Positions 56,597 through 64,000 of a stretch of DNA of 64,000 bases are shown here, piece by piece (within the stretch, counting starts at the first letter, position 1; the number at the start of each line of letters is the position of its first letter). The notes below the pieces were generated by a model. The model was given only the letters and a program-made list of their open reading frames with translations, searched no databases and was not told the DNA's origin. The stretch lies in NCBI GenBank assembly GCA_013141125.1, contig JABFRO010000001.1:1116001-1180000 (forward strand). The letters are read 5' to 3'. Origin of the DNA: Methylophilaceae bacterium (GTDB lineage: Bacteria; Pseudomonadota; Gammaproteobacteria; Burkholderiales; Methylophilaceae). The position numbers and the translations under genes are program-made.

Positions 56597-59067
56597 ACCG
56601 CCCCCATCCTTTTCAGGTGCTCGTCCACCCTCGCTGAAAGTGTCAAGAGCTCTTTGGTTAGCGTTGGCAGCGGTGTGGCATACCGCTCTGCAAGCTGACG
56701 GATGCGGTCTGTGAGGGTCTGCGATACGCGATCCAGCTCGCCTTGCACGGCGTTGGCCAAAGTCACCAGCCACTTGTCGTCCACCACGAGTGTCTTGATC
56801 TCATCTTCGGCCAGCTTCGGGTACTTGGCATCCAGCTTGGCCTCAAGGTCGTCCTGCGCTGTTTTCAGCTTGCTCTTCACGTCGGTTTGCTTGTCGAGCA
56901 GCGCGGCGTAGTCCTGCAGCGCCTTGCGTTCGTCTGCGTAGTCAGGGTCTTTGCCGATTTCCTTCAGCCGCGCTTTGACGGCCTTGGCGGTGATCTTCTG
57001 CTTGTCGCCTTCGCCTTCAATGACCTCGGCCAACAGCCCTTCTTCGCTGCTGTTTTCTTCCATCATTTCCTGAAGTTGCTGCTCGACTTCGGCCAGTTTG
57101 ACCTCGAGCGCTTCAATGGCGTCGCGCTCGGTAACGAAGTAACGGGCGATCAGAATTGGGGCTGGAATCAAATCGGATTTGAAGCGGCGCTTGCCTTTCT
57201 TATAGTCATGTGCCTCGGGCCACGCCAGCTTGCCGTCCTTGTTCTTGACTTGCAGAATCTCGCGCGGCTGCGCACCGGCCTGCCAGCCAGCGTCGGCGAT
57301 CAGGTAGCAGTCGTCTTGCATCGTTTCCGCCCAGTAGTCCATGAGGTGCTGGTACACGTCATAGGCATTGACCAGGGGCGTTGGCTTGAATCGGGCGAGT
57401 AAATCCTCGGATAGCGCTTCAATCAAACCTTTTGGGTGGCCGTTTTGCGCAAAACCCTTCAGCAACGGGGTGCTGGCTTGCTTCCAATCAGCAAACACTT
57501 TGGTTGAGGCTTGATTGAACGCCGTGAACTCGGGATGCGCAAAAATGGTGGTTTTCACTTCGGCGATGGGCAGTTTCAACTGTGCATAACCAGCGCGACC
57601 GGCTGACTCGAACAGGGCGCTGCGCACACCTGGAATGACCTTCCAATAGTCGCCCAACGCATCAAGGTCACGCTCAGGAATGCCGCCCCGCAGATGGCCA
57701 TCAATGTCCTGGATGTCTTCAGGCTCGGTGCTGTCGATGTAGCGCGTCAGGTTGAGGTTGTAGTCGTTCCTGGGGTCTGCGATCTCGGTGAGCGGCACCA
57801 TGCGGGAGTAGCGTGGGAGCTCGGCTAATTTCGTGAAGGCATCGACGATCTTGTGAATATCCTGCTCGCGGAGGCGGTTCTTGGGGCCATCTTTGATGAA
57901 ACCTTTGGAGGCGTCGATCATGAATACGCCTTTGCGAGCCGATGCGTTTTCCTTGTCCAGCACCAGGATGCAGGCGGGGATGCCCGTGCCGTAGAACAGG
58001 TTGCCCGGCAGGCCAATGATCCCTTTGAGGATGCCCGACCGCACCAGCTTCTCGCGGATGACAGCCTCGGCATTGCCCCGGAAAAGAACACCGTGAGGGA
58101 GAATGCAGGCACCTTTGCCGGTGCTCTTCATTGAGCGAATGATGTGCAGCAGGTAAGCGTAGTCGCCTTGCTTTTTCGGCGGTTCGCCCCAAGCAAAACG
58201 CTGGTGCGCATCGCTGGCAGGGGTCAGGCCGGTGCTCCAGGTTTTGTCTGAAAACGGCGGATTGGCGACGACGTAGTCATAGGTACGCAGCGACTCTCCA
58301 TCCTTGAACTTCGGCGATGCCAGCGTGTTGCCCTGCAGGATGTTGGCAGTCGGGAAGTCGTGCAGGATCATGTTCATACGGGCGAGGCCAGCGGTGGTCA
58401 CGTCCATTTCCTGCCCCTCCAGCGTGATGTGCTTGCCAGCTTCGGCAGCCACCTTGAGCAGCAAGGAGCCGGAACCGCAGGTGGGGTCATAAGCAGTGGT
58501 CGAGGCCACAGCATTGGCTGGGGAGATGCCTACGACTTTGGCCATGATCCGACTGACTTCGGATGGGGTGTAGAACTGGCCTTTGCTCTTGCCGCTCTGC
58601 GATGCGAAGTGCCGCATCAGGTATTCGTAGGCATCGCCCAGGATGTCGTCGTTCTCGGCACGGTTCTTCGAGAAATCCAGTTCAGGCTTTTGGAAGATGC
58701 CGATCAGGTTGCTGAGGCGATCCACCATCGCCTGACCTTCACCGAGCTTGTTCGGGTCATTGAAGTCAGGGAAGTCGCTGCGGGCAAGGCGCGAGTTGGC
58801 GTCGATCAGCGGCTGAATGACCTGCGTGTTGATCTTGTCGCCAATATCGCTCTTGCCCTTGAGGGCGACCATGTCCTTGAAGCTGGCTCCAGGCGGAATG
58901 GTGACCGGCGGGGCAAAGTCATCAGAGTCCCCGTACTTGTCCGAGACGTACTTGATGAACAGCATGAACAGGACGTAGTCCTTGTACTGGCTGGCATCCA
59001 TGCCGCCGCGCAGTTCATCGCAAGACGCCCAGAGGGATGAGTAAAGGTCTGATTTTTTGATGGCCAT
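56587..59067 (-). CDS. hsdM: Type I restriction-modification methyltransferase HsdM
   Basis: An 826-residue N6-adenine methyltransferase. N-terminal helical domain (YKDYVLFMLFIKYVSDKYGD), SAM motif DPTCGSGSLLL (194-204) and catalytic VANPPFSDKTW (NPPF at 269-272) are visible. It is about 300 residues longer than the classic HsdM (about 520); the extra part (from about 520) is charged and coiled-coil-rich (EALEVKLAEVEQQLQEMMEEN). Such long M subunits occur in one branch of type I systems. It lies eight bases after the WYL gene. Confidence 0.94.
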   Translation of the reverse strand: MAIKKSDLYSSLWASCDELRGGMDASQYKDYVLFMLFIKYVSDKYGDSDDFAPPVTIPPGASFKDMVALKGKSDIGDKINTQVIQPLIDANSRLARSDFPDFNDPNKLGEGQAMVDRLSNLIGIFQKPELDFSKNRAENDDILGDAYEYLMRHFASQSGKSKGQFYTPSEVSRIMAKVVGISPANAVASTTAYDPTCGSGSLLLKVAAEAGKHITLEGQEMDVTTAGLARMNMILHDFPTANILQGNTLASPKFKDGESLRTYDYVVANPPFSDKTWSTGLTPASDAHQRFAWGEPPKKQGDYAYLLHIIRSMKSTGKGACILPHGVLFRGNAEAVIREKLVRSGILKGIIGLPGNLFYGTGIPACILVLDKENASARKGVFMIDASKGFIKDGPKNRLREQDIHKIVDAFTKLAELPRYSRMVPLTEIADPRNDYNLNLTRYIDSTEPEDIQDIDGHLRGGIPERDLDALGDYWKVIPGVRSALFESAGRAGYAQLKLPIAEVKTTIFAHPEFTAFNQASTKVFADWKQASTPLLKGFAQNGHPKGLIEALSEDLLARFKPTPLVNAYDVYQHLMDYWAETMQDDCYLIADAGWQAGAQPREILQVKNKDGKLAWPEAHDYKKGKRRFKSDLIPAPILIARYFVTERDAIEALEVKLAEVEQQLQEMMEENSSEEGLLAEVIEGEGDKQKITAKAVKARLKEIGKDPDYADERKALQDYAALLDKQTDVKSKLKTAQDDLEAKLDAKYPKLAEDEIKTLVVDDKWLVTLANAVQGELDRVSQTLTDRIRQLAERYATPLPTLTKELLTLSARVDEHLKRMGAVWN

Positions 59068-59075
59068 TTGTGATC

Positions 59076-59978
59076 CTATTTCCGTGTTGTGCTGGTCGCC
59101 GGGGCGCGGTAGCCGGGCGCGAGCTTTGCGTTTTCGACGCCATACAAGGCCAGCGGATCGCTAAGCCAAAGGCGGTACTGTTCTTCTGTGAGGCTGTGAT
59201 TTGGTGATGCATCCACGCTCCAGCGCAGCAGCATGTAGCCCGCCACCGCCGCGCGAACGCGCATCCGGATCGAGCCGTCAGTCATCCCGTAGTCCATCTT
59301 GATGATCTCGGGGCGCGCGAGGCGCGGGTGCGGCACCAAGTCCAACTCCACGATCCGCGTCCACTGAATGTCGTTGTCAGGGCGCTCGTTGGCTTTGGGT
59401 TCGTCATCTACCAAGGTCGGCGCTTCGATGCGGGTGATGACGAAGTCGCGGAACTCGCCGCTCTTGCGATCAAAGGCCCGGACGTGCCAGCGCAGGCCGG
59501 TGTCGACCAAGGCAAACGGAACGATGACCCGCTCGGACTCCCCGTTGGTCATCGAGTGGTAGCGAATCGCCACTGGGTGCTTGGCATGGATGGCACGGCA
59601 AATCGGCGCCAGCACTTCCATCCGAGGGCTGCTCAATGCTGCAGGGGACTCGCAGGGCAGCAGGGGCTGCGAGTCGACATTCACGCCATCACCGAACCCA
59701 AGAGCGAGCGCCGACAAAACACGCTGCGTCGCGTGCTCGAAGATCGGGGAGAACGTCTTGCCGATCCGGTAGATCTTGTTGCTGCCATCGAATTCGATGT
59801 TCTGCGGCGCGATTTCTCGGTACAGCGCCAGATCGCGCGTGGCACCGGCAGGGGCCACCCCAAAGCGGCTCGCCAAGTCAGGGCGGCCGATTTCACCCAT
59901 GAAGTAGAGGCGGAAGTCGATGTAAGCCAGCCGCTCCCGTTGAGCGTGGCTCAAGCTCTCGACGCGTTGGGGGTGCAT
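59076..59978 (-). CDS. WYL-domain transcriptional regulator (CapW/BrxR-like)
   Basis: A 300-residue regulator. Residues about 10-60 form a winged helix (RPDLASRFGVAPAGATRDLALYRE), the middle WYL domain (about 120-190) carries AIRYHS and LRWHVRAFDRKSGEFRDFVI, and a C-terminal extension follows. This is the layout of CapW/BrxR/PafBC-like proteins that repress CBASS, BREX and other defence operons until a ligand is bound. Start at 59978 has GAGGAG; GTG 59999 is less likely. A palindrome lies upstream. Confidence 0.88.
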   Translation of the reverse strand: MHPQRVESLSHAQRERLAYIDFRLYFMGEIGRPDLASRFGVAPAGATRDLALYREIAPQNIEFDGSNKIYRIGKTFSPIFEHATQRVLSALALGFGDGVNVDSQPLLPCESPAALSSPRMEVLAPICRAIHAKHPVAIRYHSMTNGESERVIVPFALVDTGLRWHVRAFDRKSGEFRDFVITRIEAPTLVDDEPKANERPDNDIQWTRIVELDLVPHPRLARPEIIKMDYGMTDGSIRMRVRAAVAGYMLLRWSVDASPNHSLTEEQYRLWLSDPLALYGVENAKLAPGYRAPATSTTRK

Positions 59979-60058
59979 GGTTAGGCGCTCCTCATCCACG
60001 TCAGGCGACGGTAAGACCGAAAACGGAAGTTCGATTGCACATTGGTAGGCGATTTATA

Positions 60059-60073
60059 TCATCAGAATGATGA
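60059..60073 (-). promoter_or_regulatory. Palindrome TCATCA-n3-TGATGA, candidate operator of the defence operon
   Basis: A perfect 6-3-6 inverted repeat, 81 bases before the WYL gene start. On the minus strand TATAAA follows it almost at once and could be the -10 box, so a bound repressor would block polymerase. The WYL regulator encoded next is the natural candidate to bind it. The site is visible; the binding is inference. Confidence 0.5.
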
Positions 60074-60169
60074 CATTATGCGCCATTGCTTGTGCCTAAG
60101 CAAGTGATCAGAGCGGCCAAGTCGTCGAATTGAGGGACTCAGGGCCGAAGCGTTACTATCTGGTTCTGA

Positions 60170-60277
60170 TTGCGGACGCGGGTTCGGTTCCGTGTTCCAC
60201 CACCATAATTTGAAACCCCAACCGTTCTCGGTTGGGGTTTTTTCTTGCCCGGAGCGCCAGTGTTGGCGCGGTTCCGG
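60170..60277. repeat. Island attachment repeat, copy B
   Basis: Begins with a degraded version of the tmRNA 3' end (TTGCGGACGCGGGTTCGGTTCC, then CCACCACCA), includes the terminator AACCCCAACC / GGTTGGGGTT with a T-run (60214-60245), and ends with the CGCCAGTGTTGGCG palindrome and GGTTCCGG shared with copy A. About 13 kb from copy A. It marks the junction of two inserted segments. Confidence 0.72.
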
Positions 60278-60470
60278 TGTTACAAATTGAATCCCGCTGT
60301 GTCGGTGTTCTTGGTTGTACCATTGAACAAAACCAGCGACCCATTCCCGTGCAGCGGTGAGCGAGACAAAGGGCTGTGAGGGATACTGAATGCTGTACTT
60401 CAAGGTTTTGAATAAGGATTCGGAATACAGGTTGTCATTGCTGTAGTGGTCGTCAACCAGGTCTTGGTAG
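60275..60470 (-). pseudogene. IS3-family transposase (OrfB) C-terminal fragment
   Basis: About 63 codons in one frame, with NLYSESLFKTLKY (the E of the DDE catalytic triad) and AAREWVAGFVQWYNQEHRHS followed by GIQFVTP, a clear match to IS3-family OrfB. The gene's front is missing, so it is a dead remnant; its end abuts attachment repeat B. A transposition event may have carried or scrambled the Fic segment. Confidence 0.85.
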
Positions 60471-60525
60471 ATCGCCGTAGGCGACTCTTCGCGATGACAT
60501 GAAAGCCTTCTTTCAATGTTGCGGA

Positions 60526-60578
60526 TCAAATTAAAGAATGGTTTAATTCGTTCTTTCAAATTAAAGTGCGCTTTAAAT
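60526..60578 (+). promoter_or_regulatory. Paired palindromes before the Fic gene
   Basis: Direct repeat TCAAATTAAAG at 60526-60536 and 60556-60566, exactly 30 bases apart, each forming half of a palindrome: ATTAAA-n6-TTTAAT (60530-60547) and TTAAAG-TGCG-CTTTAA (60561-60576). The second abuts the Fic start codon. They look like repressor sites; the C-terminal winged helix of the Fic protein could make it autoregulatory. No ribosome-binding site is visible. Confidence 0.5.
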
Positions 60579-61725
60579 GACTCGTTCCACTGGCACTTAT
60601 GCGATATCGACGACGCTGGGAGAGTCGGTGCGAGCGTTTGTGCCTCATGCTTTGCCACCGACGGATCCAGCCTTGGAGGCCGCTGTCTTCGCTGGCCTCA
60701 ATCGTCAGGCCGAGCTTGCCCTCGCGCGCCTGGCGGGGGTGTCCGGGTTGGTTCCATCGGAGGACTGGCTGTTGTACAGCGCCATCCGAAAGGAAGCCCT
60801 GCTCACGTCGCAGATAGAAGGCACGCAGGCCACGCTGACCGACTTGTTCGATGAGGAGGCGGGCTTTAAGGTGAGCAACACCGACGATGTGGAGGAGGTG
60901 ACCAACTACCTTCGTGCTTTTCGCTGGGTGCAAGAGCAATTGCGTGACCCCAAAGGACTGCCCATCAGCGTGCGGCTGTTGTGCGATGCCCATCGCTTGC
61001 TGCTTGACGGTGCCCGAGGCGCTGGCAAACAACCCGGAGAACTGCGTCGATCGCAAAACTGGATCGGTGGCACACGGCCCGGCAACGCGGTTTTCGTACC
61101 GCCACCGCCGGAGCACGTTCCGGCGTTGCTGGCCGATATTGAGCGGTTCATTCACGACAATGCGACGGATTTGCCGCCCATGGTCAAGGTGGCGCTCATC
61201 CACGCGCAGTTTGAAACCATCCACCCCTTTCTCGACGGCAACGGGCGCATCGGCCGCCTGCTGATCGCGGCTCTGTTCGAACATTGGGGATTGCTGTCTG
61301 AGCCGTTGATGTACCTCAGCGGCTACCTCAAGCAACACCAAGCCGAGTACTACCGTCGTCTGTCGGCTATCCGCACGGATGGCAATTGGGAATCCTGGGT
61401 GAGTTTCTTTCTGGAAGGCGTGGCGACCGCAGCTGGCGATGCTGAGAAAAACATTATTGAAGTCGCCAGTCTCGTGGCCACAGACCGCAGATGCCTATTG
61501 CAATCCGCCAGAGCCGGCCCGGCAAGTTACCGGCTATTCGAGATGCTGCCGATGATGCCGCGCTTCACCATCGAACGCGTGCGCCAGCAACTGGATACCA
61601 GCTTCCCCACCGCGACGGTAGCCGTCAAGGTGCTGGAAGATCTGGGCATCGTGACGGAGGTGACCGGGCAGAAAAAGAACCGGAGCTACAGCTACCAAGC
61701 CTACGTTGAACTACTCTCTCGGTGA
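60577..61725 (+). CDS. Fic-family AMP-transferase-like protein
   Basis: A 382-residue protein. The Fic motif HPFLDGNGR (216-224) with catalytic His216 is intact, and the N-terminal inhibitory helix motif TSQIEG (77-82, Glu81) marks it as a self-inhibited class II Fic. A winged helix fills the C-terminus (FTIERVRQQLDTSFPTATVAVKVLEDLG). Fic proteins add AMP or similar to targets; the target here is unknown. It sits alone between repeats B and C and may work as toxin-like or regulatory cargo. Confidence 0.92.
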   Translation: MTRSTGTYAISTTLGESVRAFVPHALPPTDPALEAAVFAGLNRQAELALARLAGVSGLVPSEDWLLYSAIRKEALLTSQIEGTQATLTDLFDEEAGFKVSNTDDVEEVTNYLRAFRWVQEQLRDPKGLPISVRLLCDAHRLLLDGARGAGKQPGELRRSQNWIGGTRPGNAVFVPPPPEHVPALLADIERFIHDNATDLPPMVKVALIHAQFETIHPFLDGNGRIGRLLIAALFEHWGLLSEPLMYLSGYLKQHQAEYYRRLSAIRTDGNWESWVSFFLEGVATAAGDAEKNIIEVASLVATDRRCLLQSARAGPASYRLFEMLPMMPRFTIERVRQQLDTSFPTATVAVKVLEDLGIVTEVTGQKKNRSYSYQAYVELLSR

Positions 61726-61800
61726 CAAATGCCCACCAACCAGCAGCACAACCCGCGCCAGTGCTCTTAAGCTCGGGAGGCCAGTCGGCACGTGGTCAAC

Positions 61801-61863
61801 CGTCCACCACCAACATTTGAAATCCCAACCCTTGTCGGTTGGGATTTTTTTGCCCGGAGCGCC
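61801..61863. repeat. Island attachment repeat, copy C (distal end)
   Basis: Contains ATTTGAAATCCCAACC-CTTGTC-GGTTGGGATT with a T-run (terminator at 61821-61851) and TGCCCGGAGCGCC, as in copy A, then diverges into TTATTGTATT. The terminator is nearly identical to that of ssrA. The distal end of the island is placed here. From 61864 to 62004 I see nothing beyond a leader for the next gene. Confidence 0.7.
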
Positions 61864-62004
61864 TTATTGTATTGCCTCGGCGATGCCGCTATCATTTAAT
61901 GGTTGGAATGCGCATTCACCTGCATCAGAGGAAAACGGCATGAGAATGCATCCGCATCGCCTTCGATGCTGAAACTTCAAGTCCAGGGCCGCCATTGATC
62001 CTTC

Positions 62005-63609
62005 ATGCATAACAACACTCAGATGGATTATCCAAACCAGCGAAAACTGGTCGAGGCGCTATGCGACCCCCGCCATTTTCCACACCCAGCGAAAAGCGTG
62101 CGTCTGTTGGAGACGCACATTTCCTGGATACTGCTGGCCGGACGCTACGCCTACAAGATCAAAAAAGCGATCGACCTGGGCTTTCTGGATTTTACAGATC
62201 TAGCGGCGCGGCGCTTCTGTTGCGAAGAGGAAATCCGCCTCAACCGCCGCTTGGCACCGCAGCTCTACCTGGGTGTCGTCGCCATCGGCGGCAGCCCGCA
62301 ACGGCCAGCAATGGGAATAGGCACAGCCATCGAATACGCCGTGAGAATGCGGCGCTTTGCCTCTGCCAGACAAATGGATCTCTTGTTGGCACGCAGCTTG
62401 GTGACACCAACCCACATCGACCGCCTGGCAGCTACCCTCGCCCGCTTTCACGCTGCCCTGCCATCGGCAACGCTGGATTCGGCATATGGTACAGCGGTGG
62501 AAATACTCGCACCTGTAATACAAAATTTCAATCAACTGGCACCGCTGCTGGACGCGGCCGACAAAACTTTGCTGGGGAGCTTGCGTAGCGCCAGCGAGCG
62601 CGAATATGCCGCTTGTATGCCATGGCTGGAACAGCGTCGGCAAAAAGGCTGGATACGCGAATGCCACGGTGACTTGCACTTGGGAAATATCGTCCTGCTC
62701 AAGGACGAGCCAACCCCGTTTGACGGCATTGAATTCAAGGCTGAATTTCGCTGGATCGACGTGATGAGTGAAATCGCATTTCTGGTCATGGACTTGCTGG
62801 ATCACAACCGCGCCGATTTGGCCTTTCGCTTTCTCAACGGCTACCTGGAGCTGACCGGAGATTATGCAGGGGTGAAGGTATTGCGTTTCTATCTCGCCTA
62901 CCGTGCCATGGTGCGCGCCAAGATTAGCGCCATCCGCGCCCATCAGCAGAATGCGCAGCCAGCGCAAATAAAAGACAGCTTGGCCGCCTGCCGCAGTTAT
63001 ATGGCGCTGGCTGTCACATGCCTCGCGCGCAAGCAAGCCCTAATCATTACACATGGCCTGCCGGGCTGCGGCAAGACCACGGTGGCACAGGTATTGCTAG
63101 AGCGGTTGCAGGCAATACGCATACGTTCAGACGTGGAGCGCAAACGCCTGTTCGGGCTAACACCGCTACAGCTTAGCTGCTCAAGCATAGCCGATGGCAT
63201 CTACAGCACCGATGCAACGCAGCGCACTTACACCAGGCTGCATGAAATAGCACGTGGCCTGCTGAACGCAGGCTTTCCAGTGATCGTAGACGCGGCATTC
63301 CTCAAACATGCCGAACGCGAGCAGTTCCACCAGTTGGCGCGCGAAATGTCGGTGCCTTTTGTCATTCTGAATGTGCAGGCGCAGGCGGACACCCTGCGCC
63401 GACGTATTCTGCAACGACAAGAGCAGGCCAGAGATGCCTCGGAAGCTAATCTGGCAGTGCTGGATAAGTTGCAGCTGGCTCAGGAAAAGCTAACAGAGCA
63501 TGAACTTGCCCATACAGTAGAGTTCATCAACGAGGAAGAACCTGGCGCGATCGGCAACCAGAAATCATGGGAAAGACTGGAAATGCTGGCAGCGTCACTC
63601 ACCCTATAA
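62005..63609 (+). CDS. Bifunctional aminoglycoside phosphotransferase-like / P-loop ATP-binding protein
   Basis: A 534-residue two-domain protein. Residues about 40-330 show the APH/choline-kinase fold (WILLAGRYAYKIKKAIDLGFLD, then catalytic ECHGDLHLGNIV and FRWIDVMSEIAFLVMDL). From about 348 a P-loop kinase follows, with THGLPGCGKTTVAQ and IRIRSDVERKR. The family is widely annotated as a fused APH and AAA_33 protein; its real substrate is not known, so I do not infer antibiotic resistance. The start could also be the ATG at 62020. Confidence 0.85.
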   Translation: MHNNTQMDYPNQRKLVEALCDPRHFPHPAKSVRLLETHISWILLAGRYAYKIKKAIDLGFLDFTDLAARRFCCEEEIRLNRRLAPQLYLGVVAIGGSPQRPAMGIGTAIEYAVRMRRFASARQMDLLLARSLVTPTHIDRLAATLARFHAALPSATLDSAYGTAVEILAPVIQNFNQLAPLLDAADKTLLGSLRSASEREYAACMPWLEQRRQKGWIRECHGDLHLGNIVLLKDEPTPFDGIEFKAEFRWIDVMSEIAFLVMDLLDHNRADLAFRFLNGYLELTGDYAGVKVLRFYLAYRAMVRAKISAIRAHQQNAQPAQIKDSLAACRSYMALAVTCLARKQALIITHGLPGCGKTTVAQVLLERLQAIRIRSDVERKRLFGLTPLQLSCSSIADGIYSTDATQRTYTRLHEIARGLLNAGFPVIVDAAFLKHAEREQFHQLAREMSVPFVILNVQAQADTLRRRILQRQEQARDASEANLAVLDKLQLAQEKLTEHELAHTVEFINEEEPGAIGNQKSWERLEMLAASLTL

Positions 63610-63634
63610 GAATAACCACTATGCTGAAAACGTC

Positions 63635-64000
63635 TTAGCGCGCGATAGAAAACCCGATACGCAGCTGAGTATCACTGCGTTTGTTGTAATCCAACAGTGT
63701 TTCGCCGTAGCCTGAAAACAATTGCAGATGCACAAAAGCACCAGTACGCGCAAAAATGCGGTCGCTGATAGGGTAAGAAAGATCAAGCTGGCCGGCATTA
63801 TAACCAGCGGTGCCAGCACGGTACAGACCACTCAACATCAACCCATCTTCACGCCCAAAGCGCATTTGCCAATCGACATAACCACGATAACGCTGGATGT
63901 CGGGATTATCCTGTTTTTCCAGATAATATTGAAACTTGGGAAAGAACGTAAAACGCCGACCTCCGCTCACATTAAAGTTCCAAATGGGATTGATAAACGC
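63635..64000 (-). CDS. pldA: Outer-membrane phospholipase A (PldA), C-terminal part
   Basis: The gene enters from the right edge and ends TAA at 63635-63637. The visible about 121 residues contain YLEKQDNPDIQRYRGYVDWQ, and LSYPISDRIFARTGAFVHLQLFSGYGETLLDYN, with an aromatic or hydrophobic beta-strand pattern typical of the OMPLA barrel end. The catalytic His/Ser region lies outside the window. Confidence 0.88.
   Translation of the reverse strand, partial: AFINPIWNFNVSGGRRFTFFPKFQYYLEKQDNPDIQRYRGYVDWQMRFGREDGLMLSGLYRAGTAGYNAGQLDLSYPISDRIFARTGAFVHLQLFSGYGETLLDYNKRSDTQLRIGFSIAR

Noticed and set aside
58360-59040. Plus-strand 226-codon frame inside hsdM
   Set aside because: Antisense to the SAM-binding domain of hsdM with no start signal or recognisable domain.
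60062-60658. Full 198-codon minus-strand frame taken as one gene
   Set aside because: Only the middle part (60275-60470) matches IS3 OrfB; the rest reads through the attachment repeat and the Fic start region.
47230-61863. CRISPR array or tRNA genes in the island
   Set aside because: Repeats occur as three dispersed copies, not regularly spaced, and no cloverleaf other than the tmRNA end was recognised.
62005-63609. Antibiotic-resistance gene
   Set aside because: The APH-like fold here belongs to a broad two-domain family with unknown substrate; nothing in the sequence points to aminoglycosides.

Overview
The window looks like the chromosome of a nitrogen-fixing betaproteobacterium, probably in or near the Nitrosomonadales (Gallionellaceae-like). 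The evidence is a nif accessory cluster, betaproteobacterial gene orders (rlmN-pilW-rodZ-ispG-hisS-yfgM-bamB-der; phoB-phoR-pstSCAB-phoU), a tmRNA with tag ANDETYALAA, and an HPr-rel-A type operon behind a sigma-54-like promoter. The species cannot be fixed from sequence reading alone.

Layout. (1) 1-7.1 kb, + strand: end of a nif cluster, with ferredoxin, an IscA-like protein, TPR and LRV-FeS proteins, two NifZ-type proteins, DUF3024, NifS, NifT, a small nif-linked protein, a DegT-fold protein without its PLP lysine, a SIR2-like protein and an FmdB zinc ribbon. (2) 7.1-14.2 kb, - strand: a complete phosphate regulon, with three-unit Pho boxes before both pstS and phoB. (3) 14.2-19.2 kb: a HEAT-repeat DNA-alkylation-repair-like protein, ppa, a YkvA-like protein, purC, suhB, trmJ and a hemerythrin. 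(4) 19.2-22.4 kb, - strand: an operon of Tat-like exported protein, PqqD-like chaperone, HprK-related kinase and nucleotidyltransferase behind a near-consensus -24/-12 promoter. (5) 22.9-25.8 kb: beta-CASP MBL protein, L,D-transpeptidase and DUF882/M15-like peptidase. (6) 26.0-32.4 kb, - strand: rfbA-rfbD-rfbB without rfbC, a membrane class III cyclase and mnmC. (7) 32.5-46.7 kb: ndk and the rlmN-to-der housekeeping run, interrupted by two ABC ATPases, then bamD, rluD and pgeF.

(8) 46.86-61.86 kb: ssrA (tmRNA) and a composite genomic island inserted at its 3' end. Three copies of the ssrA 3'-flank/terminator sequence (47.2, 60.2 and 61.8 kb) bound two segments. The first holds a phage lysis remnant on + and, on -, an eight-gene overlapping defence operon: WYL regulator, hsdM, hsdS, CD-NTase, SLATT two-TM protein, hsdR, YgjP-like metallopeptidase and an HrgA-like protein. 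The second holds an IS3 transposase scrap and a Fic protein with palindromes at its start. No integrase is visible. (9) 62.0-64.0 kb: a bifunctional phosphotransferase/P-loop kinase and the end of pldA.

The most interesting system is the operon at 48.7-60.1 kb. A two-gene CBASS-like module (nucleotide second-messenger synthase plus membrane effector) sits, translationally coupled, between the specificity and restriction subunits of a type I restriction-modification system, under an apparent CapW/BrxR-like WYL repressor. The second is the sigma-54-linked HPr-rel-A operon with its candidate exported client.
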